64,000 nucleotides of DNA from DASUCS01 sp041166745. Its GTDB lineage: Bacteria; Actinomycetota; Acidimicrobiia; Acidimicrobiales; JACDCH01. The stretch covers positions 186,001 through 250,000 of the forward strand of contig JBEEGH010000005.1 of assembly GCA_041166745.1 (NCBI GenBank), read 5' to 3'. Positions within the stretch are counted from its first letter, which is position 1; the number at the start of each line of letters is the position of its first letter. The notes beneath the pieces were generated by a model, which was given only the letters and a program-made list of their open reading frames with translations, did not search any database and was not told where the DNA came from. A program made the position numbers and the translations under genes. This document shows, one piece after another, positions 42,445-52,200 of this stretch.

Positions 42445-43791
42445 ATGTCCGAGGAGGCTCCCGCCGCCGATCCATCGTTGTTCGACAAGATCGTGAACCT
42501 GTGCAAGCGGCGCGGGTTCGTGTTCCCGTCGGCGGAGATCTACGGGGGCTTTCGGTCGACGTATGACTACGGCCCGTTGGGTGTCCTTGCGCTGCGGAAC
42601 GTGAAGGACGCCTGGTGGCGGTCGATGGTGCAGCTGCGCGACGACGTCGTCGGCCTCGATGCAGCGATCCTCTCGCCTCCGGCGATCTGGGAGGCCTCGG
42701 GGCACCTCACGAATTTCACCGATCCGTTGGTCGATTGCCGCAACTGTCAGGAGCGGTTTCGCCTCGACAAGCTCGACGATCCCGACACGTGTCCGAACTG
42801 CGGCGCGAAGAACTCGTTCACCGAAGCCCGTCAGTTCAATCTGATGTTCAAGACGCACGCGGGGCCGCTCCAAGATTCGGCGGCCGAGGTCTATCTGCGG
42901 CCGGAGACGGCGCAAGGCATGTTCACGAACTTCATGAACGTGCTGACCACGAGCAGGAAGAAGCCTCCGTTCGGGATCGCGCAGATCGGCAAGTCGTTCC
43001 GCAACGAGATCACCCCACAGAACTTCGTGTTCCGGACGCGTGAGTTCGAACAGATGGAGATGGAGTACTTCGTCCCGCCCGACGAGGCGGCCCGATGGTA
43101 CGAGTACTGGTGCAAGGAGCGGTACCGCTGGTATGTCGACCTCGGTATCCCTGAGTCGAGGCTCCGTCTCCGACCCCACGACCCCGACGAGCTCTCGCAC
43201 TACTCCTCGGGCACGAGCGACGTCGAGTTCCTGTTCCCGTGGGGCTGGGACGAGCTCGAAGGCATTGCGAATCGAGGCGACTACGACCTCACACAACATG
43301 CGAAGCACTCGGGCGAGAAACTCGAGTACTTCGATCAGGCCACCGGCGAGCGTTACGTGCCTCACGTGGTCGAGCCGGCCGCAGGCGCAACCCGCACGAC
43401 CATGGCCTTCCTCTTGGCTGCCTATGAGGAGGAGGAGGTCGAGCGCGAGGGAACAGGGAAAGGCGAGAAGCGCACGGTGCTGCATCTGCACCCTCGCGTC
43501 GCGCCCTACAAGGTCGCCGTGCTGCCGCTGTCGAAGAACGAGAAACTCTCTCCCCTGGCGCGCGACGTGCTGCATCGCCTTCAGCCGCATTTCATGACGG
43601 AGTACGACGAGACCCAGGCCATCGGCCGCCGCTACCGACGTCAGGACGAGATCGGCACGCCGCTGGCCGTGACGGTCGACTTCGATTCACTCGAGGACCA
43701 TGCGGTCACGATCCGCGATCGAGACACGATGTCGCAGTCGAGAGTCCCGATCGAGGAGCTCGTCGACGTGGTTCGAGAGCGGGTGGAGTGA
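42445..43791 (+). CDS. glyS: Glycyl-tRNA synthetase, dimeric (eukaryote/actinobacterial) type
   Basis: A 448-residue class II synthetase of the alpha2 type. Parts seen are VNLCKRRGFVFPSAEIYGGF, a zinc-like CRNCQERF...CPNCGAK pair, motif 2 FGIAQIGKSFRNEITPQNF with RTREFEQMEMEYF, and motif 3 RTTMAFLLAAYEEEE; the anticodon domain starts HLHPRVAPYKVAVLPL. It charges tRNA-Gly. The GTG of the downstream hydrolase overlaps its stop. Confidence 0.96.
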   Translation: MSEEAPAADPSLFDKIVNLCKRRGFVFPSAEIYGGFRSTYDYGPLGVLALRNVKDAWWRSMVQLRDDVVGLDAAILSPPAIWEASGHLTNFTDPLVDCRNCQERFRLDKLDDPDTCPNCGAKNSFTEARQFNLMFKTHAGPLQDSAAEVYLRPETAQGMFTNFMNVLTTSRKKPPFGIAQIGKSFRNEITPQNFVFRTREFEQMEMEYFVPPDEAARWYEYWCKERYRWYVDLGIPESRLRLRPHDPDELSHYSSGTSDVEFLFPWGWDELEGIANRGDYDLTQHAKHSGEKLEYFDQATGERYVPHVVEPAAGATRTTMAFLLAAYEEEEVEREGTGKGEKRTVLHLHPRVAPYKVAVLPLSKNEKLSPLARDVLHRLQPHFMTEYDETQAIGRRYRRQDEIGTPLAVTVDFDSLEDHAVTIRDRDTMSQSRVPIEELVDVVRERVE

Positions 43792-44738
43792 CGGCGACCA
43801 CATCGCTGTCAGAGCAGAACGCGGTCTGGCCGAAGGATCGGTTCGTCGACTCGTCCGATGGTGCTCGCCTTGCCTACACCGTGCGCAACCAGGCCGCTGA
43901 TCGTGTCGCGGTCGTCTTCATGAACGGCTGGACGTGTCCCGACACGTACTGGAAGAACATCGCTCCAACTGTCATCGAAGCCGGCTATCCGACGCTGTTC
44001 TTCGACACGCGCGGTCACGGCCAGTCGGGTCTTCCGGCCGACGCCATTCGACGCGCCCCCAACGACATCCCGCGCGAGGAGGTGTCCGTCAATCGAATCG
44101 CGACCGACATCATCGAGATCATCGAAAGTGCCGGCTTCGAACGAGCCGTGCTCGTCGGTCACTCGATGGGGGTGCAGGGCATCTTCGAGGCGTACCGCGT
44201 CGGTGGTCCTGAGCGCGTCGCCGGCATCGTGCCCGTGGCCGGCACCTTTGAGAACCCGGTGCCGACGTTCATGGAGAAGGAGGTGCTCGACCGCCTCTTC
44301 CCGATCGCCGACGTGCTGTTCGGCCGCATCCCGTTCTTCGCGTTGCGACCGGTGATGGCGCAGACGCAGCGGATGCCCAAGGCGTTCACGATGCGGGCCA
44401 TCCGGGCCATCTTGCGCACCGGTGAGAACGTTCAGTTCGAGGACGTCGAGCGCCACGTCCGCATGTTCAGCGAGGTCGACTTCGGGATCATGTGGCGCAT
44501 GATGAGCGGCATGCGGCATCACTCCGCGGCCGACGTGCTGCCGACGATCGAGGTGCCCGTACTCATCCTCGGTGGTGTCCGCGATCACTTCACCCCGCCC
44601 TCCGTGCAGCACCGCATGCACGATCTGATTCCGAACAGCGAGATGGTGCTCTTTCCGGAGGGCGGCCACCTCCTGCCGGTCGAAGAAGCTGCCGGCATCA
44701 CCGAGGCATTGACCTCGTGGCTCGACCGCCAGTTCTGA
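43788..44738 (+). CDS. Alpha/beta hydrolase
   Basis: A 316-residue alpha/beta-fold hydrolase. The nucleophile elbow is VGHSMGV (Ser about 126), preceded by the oxyanion segment NGWTCPDTYW and FDTRGHGQSGLP. The acid is probably Asp in GGVRDHFTPP and the base His in EGGHLLPVEE. All triad residues are present. The substrate is unknown. GTG at 43788 overlaps the glyS stop (GTGA), so it may be cotranscribed with glyS without a functional link. Confidence 0.85.
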   Translation: MTATTSLSEQNAVWPKDRFVDSSDGARLAYTVRNQAADRVAVVFMNGWTCPDTYWKNIAPTVIEAGYPTLFFDTRGHGQSGLPADAIRRAPNDIPREEVSVNRIATDIIEIIESAGFERAVLVGHSMGVQGIFEAYRVGGPERVAGIVPVAGTFENPVPTFMEKEVLDRLFPIADVLFGRIPFFALRPVMAQTQRMPKAFTMRAIRAILRTGENVQFEDVERHVRMFSEVDFGIMWRMMSGMRHHSAADVLPTIEVPVLILGGVRDHFTPPSVQHRMHDLIPNSEMVLFPEGGHLLPVEEAAGITEALTSWLDRQF

Positions 44739-44745
44739 CCGACTC

Positions 44746-45561
44746 GTGACGAAGAAGAAGCGGTGGATCGACACGAATCGCGTGTGGTGGGACGAACGAG
44801 CGGCCAGCCACGCCAAGTCGTCGTTCTACGACCTGAAGGCGTTTCGCAAGGGTCGTGACGATCTGCGGCCGTTCGAGGCCGAGGAACTCGGCGTCGATCC
44901 CACCGACCTCGACCTCGTCCACCTGCAGTGTCACCTCGGGACCGACACGCTGTCGTGGGCGCGACGGGGCGCGCTCGTCGTCGGTCTCGACTTCTCGGAG
45001 CCGGCCGTCTCCTCAGCGAAGAAGTTGGCGCGGGCCACGGGCCTCGCCGACCGTTCCGAGTTCGTGCACGCCAATGTGTACGACGCCGTCGAAGCCCTCG
45101 ACCGTCGCGTGTTCGACGTCGTGTACACGGGGATCGGCGCGTTGTCGTGGCTGCCGGACATCGAGAAGTGGGCGAAGGTCGCTGCCGCGCTCGTGAAACC
45201 CGGCGGCGTCCTGTACGTCGTCGAGATCCACCCGTTCATGTGGCCGTGGAGTGATTCCGACGAGCCCGAGCTGCAGTACCCCTACTTCGGGGACGTCGAG
45301 AGCCACGACGCGACGGGTTCGTACACCGACCGCACACTCGCGACGAAGCACAATCACGTGTTCGAACACAACTGGTCGATCGGTCCGGTGATCACCGCAG
45401 TGGTCAAGGCCGGGCTGACCGTCGAGCTCGTCGGCGAGCACGAGATCGGTGTAGAGCAGCGATGGCCGTTCATGGTCCGCGATCGCGGTGGCTTCTGGGT
45501 GATGCCCGATGACCGTCCGTCGATCCCGCAGTTGTGGTCGCTGCGCGCCCGTAAGCGCTGA
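44746..45561 (+). CDS. Class I SAM-dependent methyltransferase
   Basis: A 271-residue methyltransferase. Motif I is VHLQCHLGTDTLSWARRGA, unusual in having LQCHLG where DxGxGxG is common but typical of a family of actinobacterial methyltransferases; GLDFSEPAVSSAKKLARATG and VVYTGIGALSWLPDIEKWA follow, then YVVEIHPF. The substrate is unknown. GTG at 44746, 7 bases after the hydrolase gene. Confidence 0.83.
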   Translation: MTKKKRWIDTNRVWWDERAASHAKSSFYDLKAFRKGRDDLRPFEAEELGVDPTDLDLVHLQCHLGTDTLSWARRGALVVGLDFSEPAVSSAKKLARATGLADRSEFVHANVYDAVEALDRRVFDVVYTGIGALSWLPDIEKWAKVAAALVKPGGVLYVVEIHPFMWPWSDSDEPELQYPYFGDVESHDATGSYTDRTLATKHNHVFEHNWSIGPVITAVVKAGLTVELVGEHEIGVEQRWPFMVRDRGGFWVMPDDRPSIPQLWSLRARKR

Positions 45562-45583
45562 ATCTCTCGCGAGAGACGACCAC

Positions 45584-45589
45584 TAGGAT
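45584..45589 (+). promoter_or_regulatory. Possible -10 box (TAGGAT) of ppdK
   Basis: TAGGAT lies 6 bases before the ppdK GTG at 45596, after the upstream methyltransferase stop. Confidence 0.4.
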
Positions 45590-45595
45590 CTCGCG

Positions 45596-48223
45596 GTGCC
45601 TTTCATCTACGCGTTCGATCACAAGCATCGGAAGCCCCCGATGGACATGAAGGACCTCCTCGGTGGCAAAGGGGCCAATCTGGCCGAGATGACATCGGTG
45701 CTGGGTCTTCCGGTCCCCGGCGGCTTCACGATCACCACCGACGCTTGCCGCGCCTACATGGAGAGCGGTTGGCCGAACGGCCTCGACGCCGAGATCAGCA
45801 AGCACCTTGCCGCGCTCGAGAAGAAGATGGGGCGCCGGCTCGGCGACCCGGTCGATCCGCTGTTGGTCAGTGTGCGTTCAGGCGCCAAATTCTCGATGCC
45901 TGGGATGATGGACACCGTTCTCAACCTCGGACTCAACGACGACTCCGTCGAAGGTCTGGCCAAGCAGACGGACGATGAGCGCTTCGCCTACGACTCCTAC
46001 CGACGCTTCATCTCGATGTACGCACGCATCGTGCTCGATCTCGATGCCGAGGTCTTCGATCGACTCCTCGACACCGCGAAGGAGTGGGATGGTGTCACCA
46101 CCGACGCGGACGTCAGTGCGGAGACCCTGCGCCGGCTGTGCGAGCGGTACAAGGACGTCGTGCGCCGCGAAACCGGCAAGGCCTTCCCGCAAGACCCGCT
46201 GGTGCAGCTCAAGGGTGCGATCGAAGCTGTCTTCCGGAGCTGGAATGGAGCGCGCGCCATTTCGTATCGGGTGCGTGAACGCATCAGCCACGACCTCGGC
46301 ACCGCGGTCAACGTGCAGTCCATGGTGTTCGGCAACCGCGACGACAACAGCGGCACGGGTGTCGGCTTCACGCGCAACGCCGCCACGGGGGAGAACAAGC
46401 CCTACGGCGACTTCCTGATCAACGCGCAAGGTGAGGATGTGGTCGCGGGCATTCGGAACACCGAGGACCTCGACACGCTCGCCAAGCACTTCCCGAAGAT
46501 CCACAAGGAGCTGCTCGGCATCTTCGCTCGCCTCGAGAAGCACTACCGAGACATGTGCGACACCGAGTTCACCATCGAGCAGGGCAAGCTCTGGATGCTC
46601 CAAACCCGTGTCGGCAAGCGCACCGGCGCGGCCGCTCTCCGCATGGCGGTGGAGATGACGGAGCAGAAGGGTTGGAAGATCCCGCGGTCCGAGGCAGTGA
46701 TGCGCGTGACCGCCGAGCATCTCGACCAGGTGCTCCATCCGCAGTTCGCCGGCAAGGATCTCACGATCATCGCGACGGGTCTTGCCGCGTCGCCGGGTGC
46801 TGCGGTCGGTCGCGCCTACTTCACGGCAGACGACGCCGCCGACGCCGCCGATCGCGGCGAGAAGGTGGTGCTCGTTCGCAGCGAGACGAGTCCGGAAGAC
46901 GTGCACGGCATGCAGGTGTCCGAGGGCATCCTCACGGCGCGCGGCGGACTCGTGAGCCATGCCGCGGTGGTGGCCCGCGGTTGGGGCATTCCCGCGGTCG
47001 TGGGCGCCGACGCCGTGAAGATCGACGGCAAGTCGTTCACCGCCAACGGGTTCACGGTGAAGGAGGGGGACGTCATCTCGCTCGACGGCACGACCGGTCA
47101 GGTCATCCTCGGGGAGGTTGCACTGAGCGCCGGCGAGCCGCCGAAGGAGTTCAAGACGATCCTCACCTGGGCGGATCAGATCCGGAAGGGAAAGTTGAAG
47201 GTCCGGGCGAACGCCGACAACGGACCCGATGCGGCCAATGCTCGTCAGTTCGGCGCCGAAGGCATCGGCCTCTGCCGGACCGAGCACATGTTCCTCGGCG
47301 AGGATCGCCTACCGGTCGTGCGCCGGATGATCCTCGCCAACACGCCCGAGGAGGAGACGTCTGCGCTCGAAGAGCTGCGCGTGGTCCAGAAGGCCGACTT
47401 CGAGGAGATCCTCGAAGCGATGGACGGGCTGCCCGTCACCGTGCGCCTCCTCGATCCGCCGCTGCACGAGTTCCTCCCGAACGTGGAAGAGCTCGCGATC
47501 AAGGAAGCCACCGTTGGGCTCACCGACGACGAGCGAGATCTCTACGATGCCGCTCGGGCGTGGCACGAGTTCAACCCGATGCTCGGTACGCGCGGTGTTC
47601 GTCTTGGTGTCGTGAAGCCCGGGCTGTACGCGATGCAGGTGCGTGCGTTGATGGAGGCCGCGGCCGCTCGCGTCGCCAAGGGTGGTAAGCCGGTCGTCGA
47701 GATCATGATCCCGCTCACGGTCACTCGCGAGGAGCTCGCCCTGGCCAGGGGTTGGGCAGAAGATGCCGTCGCCGCGGCAACCAAGGGCGCAACGAAGAAG
47801 ATCGACGTCACCATCGGAACGATGATCGAGACGCCACGCGCTGCGATCCGGGCCGATGAAATCGCCGAGGAGGCCGACTTCTTCAGCTTCGGCACCAACG
47901 ACCTCACCCAGATGGCCTTCGGCTTCAGCCGAGACGACATCGAGTCGAGGATGATGCCGGCGTATCTGGAGCAGGGTCTGCTCAAACGCAACCCGTTCGA
48001 GACCATCGATCAGTCCGGCGTTGGCGAGCTCGTGAAGATGGGCGCGGAGCGTGGTCGCAAGACCAAGCCGTCGCTCAAGCTGGGCGTGTGCGGCGAGCAC
48101 GGCGGCGATCCCGAGTCGATCGCACTCTTCTACGAGGCGGGGCTCGACTACGTGTCCTGCTCGCCTTTCCGGATCCCGATCGCGCGGCTGGCCGCCGCGC
48201 AGGCGGTGCTGAACAGCAACTGA
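45596..48223 (+). CDS. ppdK: Pyruvate, phosphate dikinase
   Basis: An 875-residue enzyme interconverting pyruvate, ATP and phosphate with PEP, AMP and pyrophosphate. The ATP-grasp domain starts GGKGANLAEMTSVLGLPVPG; the swivelling phosphohistidine is His455 in GGLVSHAAVVARGWGIPAV; the PEP/pyruvate domain ends with LGVCGEHGGDPES (Cys near 831). It may serve gluconeogenesis or reversible glycolysis. GTG at 45596. The terC ATG overlaps its stop (TGATG). Confidence 0.97.
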   Translation: MPFIYAFDHKHRKPPMDMKDLLGGKGANLAEMTSVLGLPVPGGFTITTDACRAYMESGWPNGLDAEISKHLAALEKKMGRRLGDPVDPLLVSVRSGAKFSMPGMMDTVLNLGLNDDSVEGLAKQTDDERFAYDSYRRFISMYARIVLDLDAEVFDRLLDTAKEWDGVTTDADVSAETLRRLCERYKDVVRRETGKAFPQDPLVQLKGAIEAVFRSWNGARAISYRVRERISHDLGTAVNVQSMVFGNRDDNSGTGVGFTRNAATGENKPYGDFLINAQGEDVVAGIRNTEDLDTLAKHFPKIHKELLGIFARLEKHYRDMCDTEFTIEQGKLWMLQTRVGKRTGAAALRMAVEMTEQKGWKIPRSEAVMRVTAEHLDQVLHPQFAGKDLTIIATGLAASPGAAVGRAYFTADDAADAADRGEKVVLVRSETSPEDVHGMQVSEGILTARGGLVSHAAVVARGWGIPAVVGADAVKIDGKSFTANGFTVKEGDVISLDGTTGQVILGEVALSAGEPPKEFKTILTWADQIRKGKLKVRANADNGPDAANARQFGAEGIGLCRTEHMFLGEDRLPVVRRMILANTPEEETSALEELRVVQKADFEEILEAMDGLPVTVRLLDPPLHEFLPNVEELAIKEATVGLTDDERDLYDAARAWHEFNPMLGTRGVRLGVVKPGLYAMQVRALMEAAAARVAKGGKPVVEIMIPLTVTREELALARGWAEDAVAAATKGATKKIDVTIGTMIETPRAAIRADEIAEEADFFSFGTNDLTQMAFGFSRDDIESRMMPAYLEQGLLKRNPFETIDQSGVGELVKMGAERGRKTKPSLKLGVCGEHGGDPESIALFYEAGLDYVSCSPFRIPIARLAAAQAVLNSN

Positions 48224-49209
48224 TGCTCGCACTCGTCGCCGCAGTCCCACCTCCCGACGCGAGCAACTTTGCTCAGTTCGACGTCCACGCCTGGCAGTGG
48301 GGGGCGTTCATCGGACTCGTCTCCGTGCTCCTGCTCGCTGACCTCCTCGTGCTCCACCGCAAGCCGCACGTGATCCCGGTCAAGGAGGCGGCCATCGAGA
48401 GTGGGGTGTGGGTCGCGATCGGCTTGGCCTTCGGCGGATTGGTGCTCGCATGGCACGGCAGCCAGGCCGCCGGTGAGTACTGGACCGGCTATCTGCTCGA
48501 GTTGAGCCTCAGCGTCGACAACGTCTTCGTGTGGGCAGTGATCCTCACGTTCTTCGCGGTGCCCTCGAAGTATCAGTTCCGAGTGTTGTTCTGGGGGGTC
48601 TTTGGCGCGCTGGTGTTACGTGCGGGATTCATCTTTGCCGGCGTCGCCTTGATCGAACGCTTCTCGGCCGTCCTCTACATCTTCGGCGCCATCCTGCTCT
48701 ACTCGGCGTGGAAGATCGCGAGACACGACGAGGACGAGGTCGTCGATCTCGAGCAGAGTGCGACGATGCGGTTCGTCCGGCGGGCGATTCCGTCGACGAA
48801 CGAGTATCACGGCCAGAAGCTGTTCATCCGCGAGAACCACAAGCGGCTCGCGACCCCACTTTTCGCCGTGCTGGTGTTGGTCGAATCCACCGACGTCGTC
48901 TTCGCCGTTGATTCGGTCCCGGCAGTACTGGCCGTGGCCCGCAACCAGTTCATCGTCTTCAGCTCGAACGCTTTCGCCATCCTCGGGTTGCGCTCGATGT
49001 ACTTCTTGCTCGCCGGTATGGCCGGGCGGTTCCGATACCTGAACATCGGTCTCGGTGTGATCCTCGCGTCAGTCGGGGTGAAGATGCTCCTTTCCGACGT
49101 TGTCCACCTCCCGAGCGCGTTGTCTTTGGGGATCATCGTGGTCACGCTGTTCGTCGCGGTCACTGCGTCGCTGGCGGCGGAGCGACGCGACGCGCGCGGG
49201 GCCGGATAG
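48223..49209 (+). CDS. TerC-family integral membrane protein
   Basis: A 328-residue protein with about nine helices. The TerC hallmark ELSLSVDNVFVWAVILTFF and the second acidic site VLVESTDVVFAVDSVPAVLA are both present. Members have been linked to metal loading or export at the membrane. The short N-terminus is loop-like (VPPPDASNFAQFDVHAWQWG). ATG at 48223, overlapping ppdK by one base. Its stop is followed after 3 bases by the direct repeats of the SARP operator. Confidence 0.9.
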   Translation: MLALVAAVPPPDASNFAQFDVHAWQWGAFIGLVSVLLLADLLVLHRKPHVIPVKEAAIESGVWVAIGLAFGGLVLAWHGSQAAGEYWTGYLLELSLSVDNVFVWAVILTFFAVPSKYQFRVLFWGVFGALVLRAGFIFAGVALIERFSAVLYIFGAILLYSAWKIARHDEDEVVDLEQSATMRFVRRAIPSTNEYHGQKLFIRENHKRLATPLFAVLVLVESTDVVFAVDSVPAVLAVARNQFIVFSSNAFAILGLRSMYFLLAGMAGRFRYLNIGLGVILASVGVKMLLSDVVHLPSALSLGIIVVTLFVAVTASLAAERRDARGAG

Positions 49210-49212
49210 CCC

Positions 49213-49241
49213 CTGCAAGGCCGCTGCAAGCGGCCGGCAAT
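49213..49241 (+). promoter_or_regulatory. SARP-type operator: heptamer direct repeats at 11-bp pitch (autoregulatory)
   Basis: CTGCAAG at 49213-49219 and again at 49224-49230, with a degenerate third copy CGGCAAT at 49235-49241. The start-to-start distance is 11 bases throughout, so all lie on one face of the helix, as in SARP binding sites. The block covers the -35 region of the gene at 49254; 23 bases separate the second heptamer from the GTG. The same arrangement occurs at 54625-54664. Confidence 0.6.
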
Positions 49242-49246
49242 AGGGT
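49241..49246 (+). promoter_or_regulatory. Possible -10 box (TAGGGT) of the SARP gene
   Basis: TAGGGT starts 10 bases after the second heptamer and ends 7 bases before the GTG at 49254, which would make the transcript leaderless. Confidence 0.45.
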
Positions 49247-49253
49247 TCGTGAC

Positions 49254-52200
49254 GTGGCGACGCCGGAACAGCTGCGCGTCCGTTTGCTCGGCGGACTCGA
49301 CGTCGATGGTCTCGACGAACGGGCGATCGGGAGCCGCAAGGCGCGCACGCTCGTGAAGCTCCTGGCGTTGGGTCGCGGCGCGCCCGTGATGGCCGATGCG
49401 ATCGTGGAGGCGCTGTGGCCGGATCACGACGTACCCGCGAAGCCGATGGAACAGATCGGGGTGCTCGTCAGCCGACTACGAGCCGCGCTTGGTAGCGATC
49501 GGTTGATTCGCTCCGACGCGGGTTGGGCGCTTGCGATCGACTGGCTCGACATCGTCGAGCTCGAGGATCGCGTCGACGAGGCTGCGGCTCGGCTGGCCGC
49601 CGGAAGTCCGACCGCGGCGCGTGCTGCGGCGCGTGCCGCGCTGGCGTTGGTACGCGGCGAGCTTCTCGCGGATGAGCCTGACCCCGTCTGGGCCGAGGCC
49701 GATCGCGTCGCCGTCGCCCGCACGGTGGCTCGCGCTCGCGTCGTGGCCGCAGAAGCGGCACTTGCCGCGGGGGATCCTGGCGACGCCGCCGCGGTTGCCG
49801 AGGGCGCGCTCGACCACGATCCCTACGACGAGGCCGCGCTGCGCACGTTGATGCGGGCCCATGCCGCGGCCGGTCGGCCGGCATCCGCGCTTGCCGCATA
49901 TGCACGCGTGCGTGCACGCCTCGGTGACGATCTCGGTGTCGACCCGGTCAAGGAGACCGAAGAGCTGCACACGGCGATCCTGCTCGGCGACATCGCCGCA
50001 CCGCCCCTGCCCCCCGCATCCGCCGACCCTGGACGCGCGGTGATCGTGGGGCGAATCGAGGAGCGTGCGGTCCTCGAACACCGGCTGGCAATGGCGGAGC
50101 GCGGCGATGCCGTGGCAGTGATGGTCGAAGGCGAAGCGGGCATCGGCAAAACCGCTCTCCTCGGGTCGTGGATCGCGGACGCCGCGGGGCGTGCACTCGT
50201 CCTCGTCGGCCGCTGCGATGAGCTCGGGCGAGGTCTCCCGCTCCAGCCGGTGCTCGACGGGCTGGCCGCGCACCTTCGGCGCATCACAGACGAAGAAACG
50301 GCCTTGGTGCTCGGAGACGCGGCGTGGTCGCTTGCGCCGTTGCTGGGGCCGGTTGCCGGGGAGCGGCGGAGCGGATCGCAGCCGACCACCGTCACCGATG
50401 CCACGGTGGGGCAGGCCCTGCTCTTCGCAGACCTGCTCTCGGCGATCCAACGCGCCCGAGGTGAGCGGCCGGTGGTGGTCATCGTCGAGGATGTTCATCT
50501 CGCGGCTCCGAGCACGATCGAGTGGCTGCGCTACGCCGTGCATCGCGGTCAGCGACTGCTGGTGGTCGCCTCACGACGACCGGACGAGGGCGCCGCGCTC
50601 GATGGCGCGCACGTGATCGACCTCGGCCCACTCGATCTCGACGCCGTCGCGGAACTCGTTGGGACGACCAGGGCGGTCGATCTGCACGAGCGCAGCGGCG
50701 GACATCCCTTGTTCCTCGTCGAGCTGGCGGCGGCCGGGGACGACGAGCTGCCCGCGAGCGTGCGTGAGGCGGTCGCGGCCCGGGTGGACGATCTCGGAGA
50801 CGCGGCCACGACACTGCGAGCCGCGGCCGTGCTCGGCACCGAGGTCGACGTCGACCTGCTTGCGGGTGTGCTTGCCGCACCGGTCGCCGCGCTGCTGGAG
50901 CACTTGGACGCGGGGATACGCACGCGGATCATCGAAGAACGCGCCGGTGCACTGGCCTTCCGGCACGAGCTGGTGCGCGAGGCCCTCGTCGCCGGGACCA
51001 CGGCCGCACGGCGGGCTCTGGTGCACCGAGAAGCGGCGCGCGTTCTGCACGATCGCTCGCGTCATGACCCCTTGCAAGTGGCGTGGCATGCGCAGCGGGG
51101 TGGCGACCTGGACCTGGCCACCGACGCTCTGGTCGACGCCGCAGCCGTCGCGTTCGATCGCTACGACGTCGTGCTCGCCGAGGAGCTGCTCGATCAGGCG
51201 GTCTCGCTCACGGATCGCGTCGCGGCGCGGTTGGCGCGTGCTCGTGTGCGGATCGCTCGATGGGACGTCGCGGGTGCCCATGCCGACACGACGAGGGCGC
51301 TCGAACTCGGCTCCGGCGCCCAGGCACTGGAAGTCGCCGCCTGGGTCGAGTACTACCGCCGGGATTACGACATGGCTCACCGGTACGCCGAAGAGGCGGT
51401 GGCCCGATCGGACGATCCGGGTCTGCGCGCCAGTTGCCTCGCGATGAGCGGACGAGTGTTGCACGCACGCGGCGACCTCCACGAAGCGGAGCCCCGACTG
51501 GCCGAGGCAGTCGAGACGGCACCCGCGGCCGTCCGCGGCTTCGCACAGGTGTGGATGGCGTGTTTCCGCGCCCATCAAGGGCGGACGGCGGAGGCAAGCG
51601 ATCTCGTCGACCGGGCCTTCGCACAACGCCAATGGCTGGGACACCCCTTTGCGGTGCATCACGGGCACATGTGGCGCACCCTTGCGCTCGGTCAGCGCGG
51701 CCGCGTACTCGACGCGTTGAGGGCGTCCGATGAAGCCCGCTCCGCCGCAGTCGCCTCAGGCCAGGCAGGAGCGCGGTTCATCTGCGCGGTCGACAACGTT
51801 CACTCGTGGCTCCTGCGCGGCCTCGGTCGTTTGGACGAGGCCGACGACGTCAGCGCAAGGGTGCTCGACGTGACGACCGCCGACGGCACGACATCGACCA
51901 ACGAGATGCGTCATGCCTCGATGCTCGACCTGCTCGACGGTCGGTTGCTCGCGGCCGACTTCGACGGTGCCTCAGCCGCGATCGAACGAGCGGCGCCAGT
52001 CGAGACGTTGCACGGCACCATGGCGTGGCACCACCGCCAGCGGTATTGGGTACAGCACGCTCGCTTCGCGTTGGCCGCCGGCGATCCGGCTTTGGCGGCT
52101 GAGAGAGCACGGCAAGCAGTCGTTGACGCCGAACAACGAGGCTCGGATCGGTACGGATCGTTCGGCAAGATCGTCGCGGCGCGTGCAGCGGTCGCCTTGG

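Noticed and set aside
49219..49235. GGCCGC-TGCAA-GCGGCC hairpin as a terminator after terC
   Set aside because: It has a perfect stem but no T tract, and it is explained better by the heptamer direct repeats that also occur at 54.6 kb.
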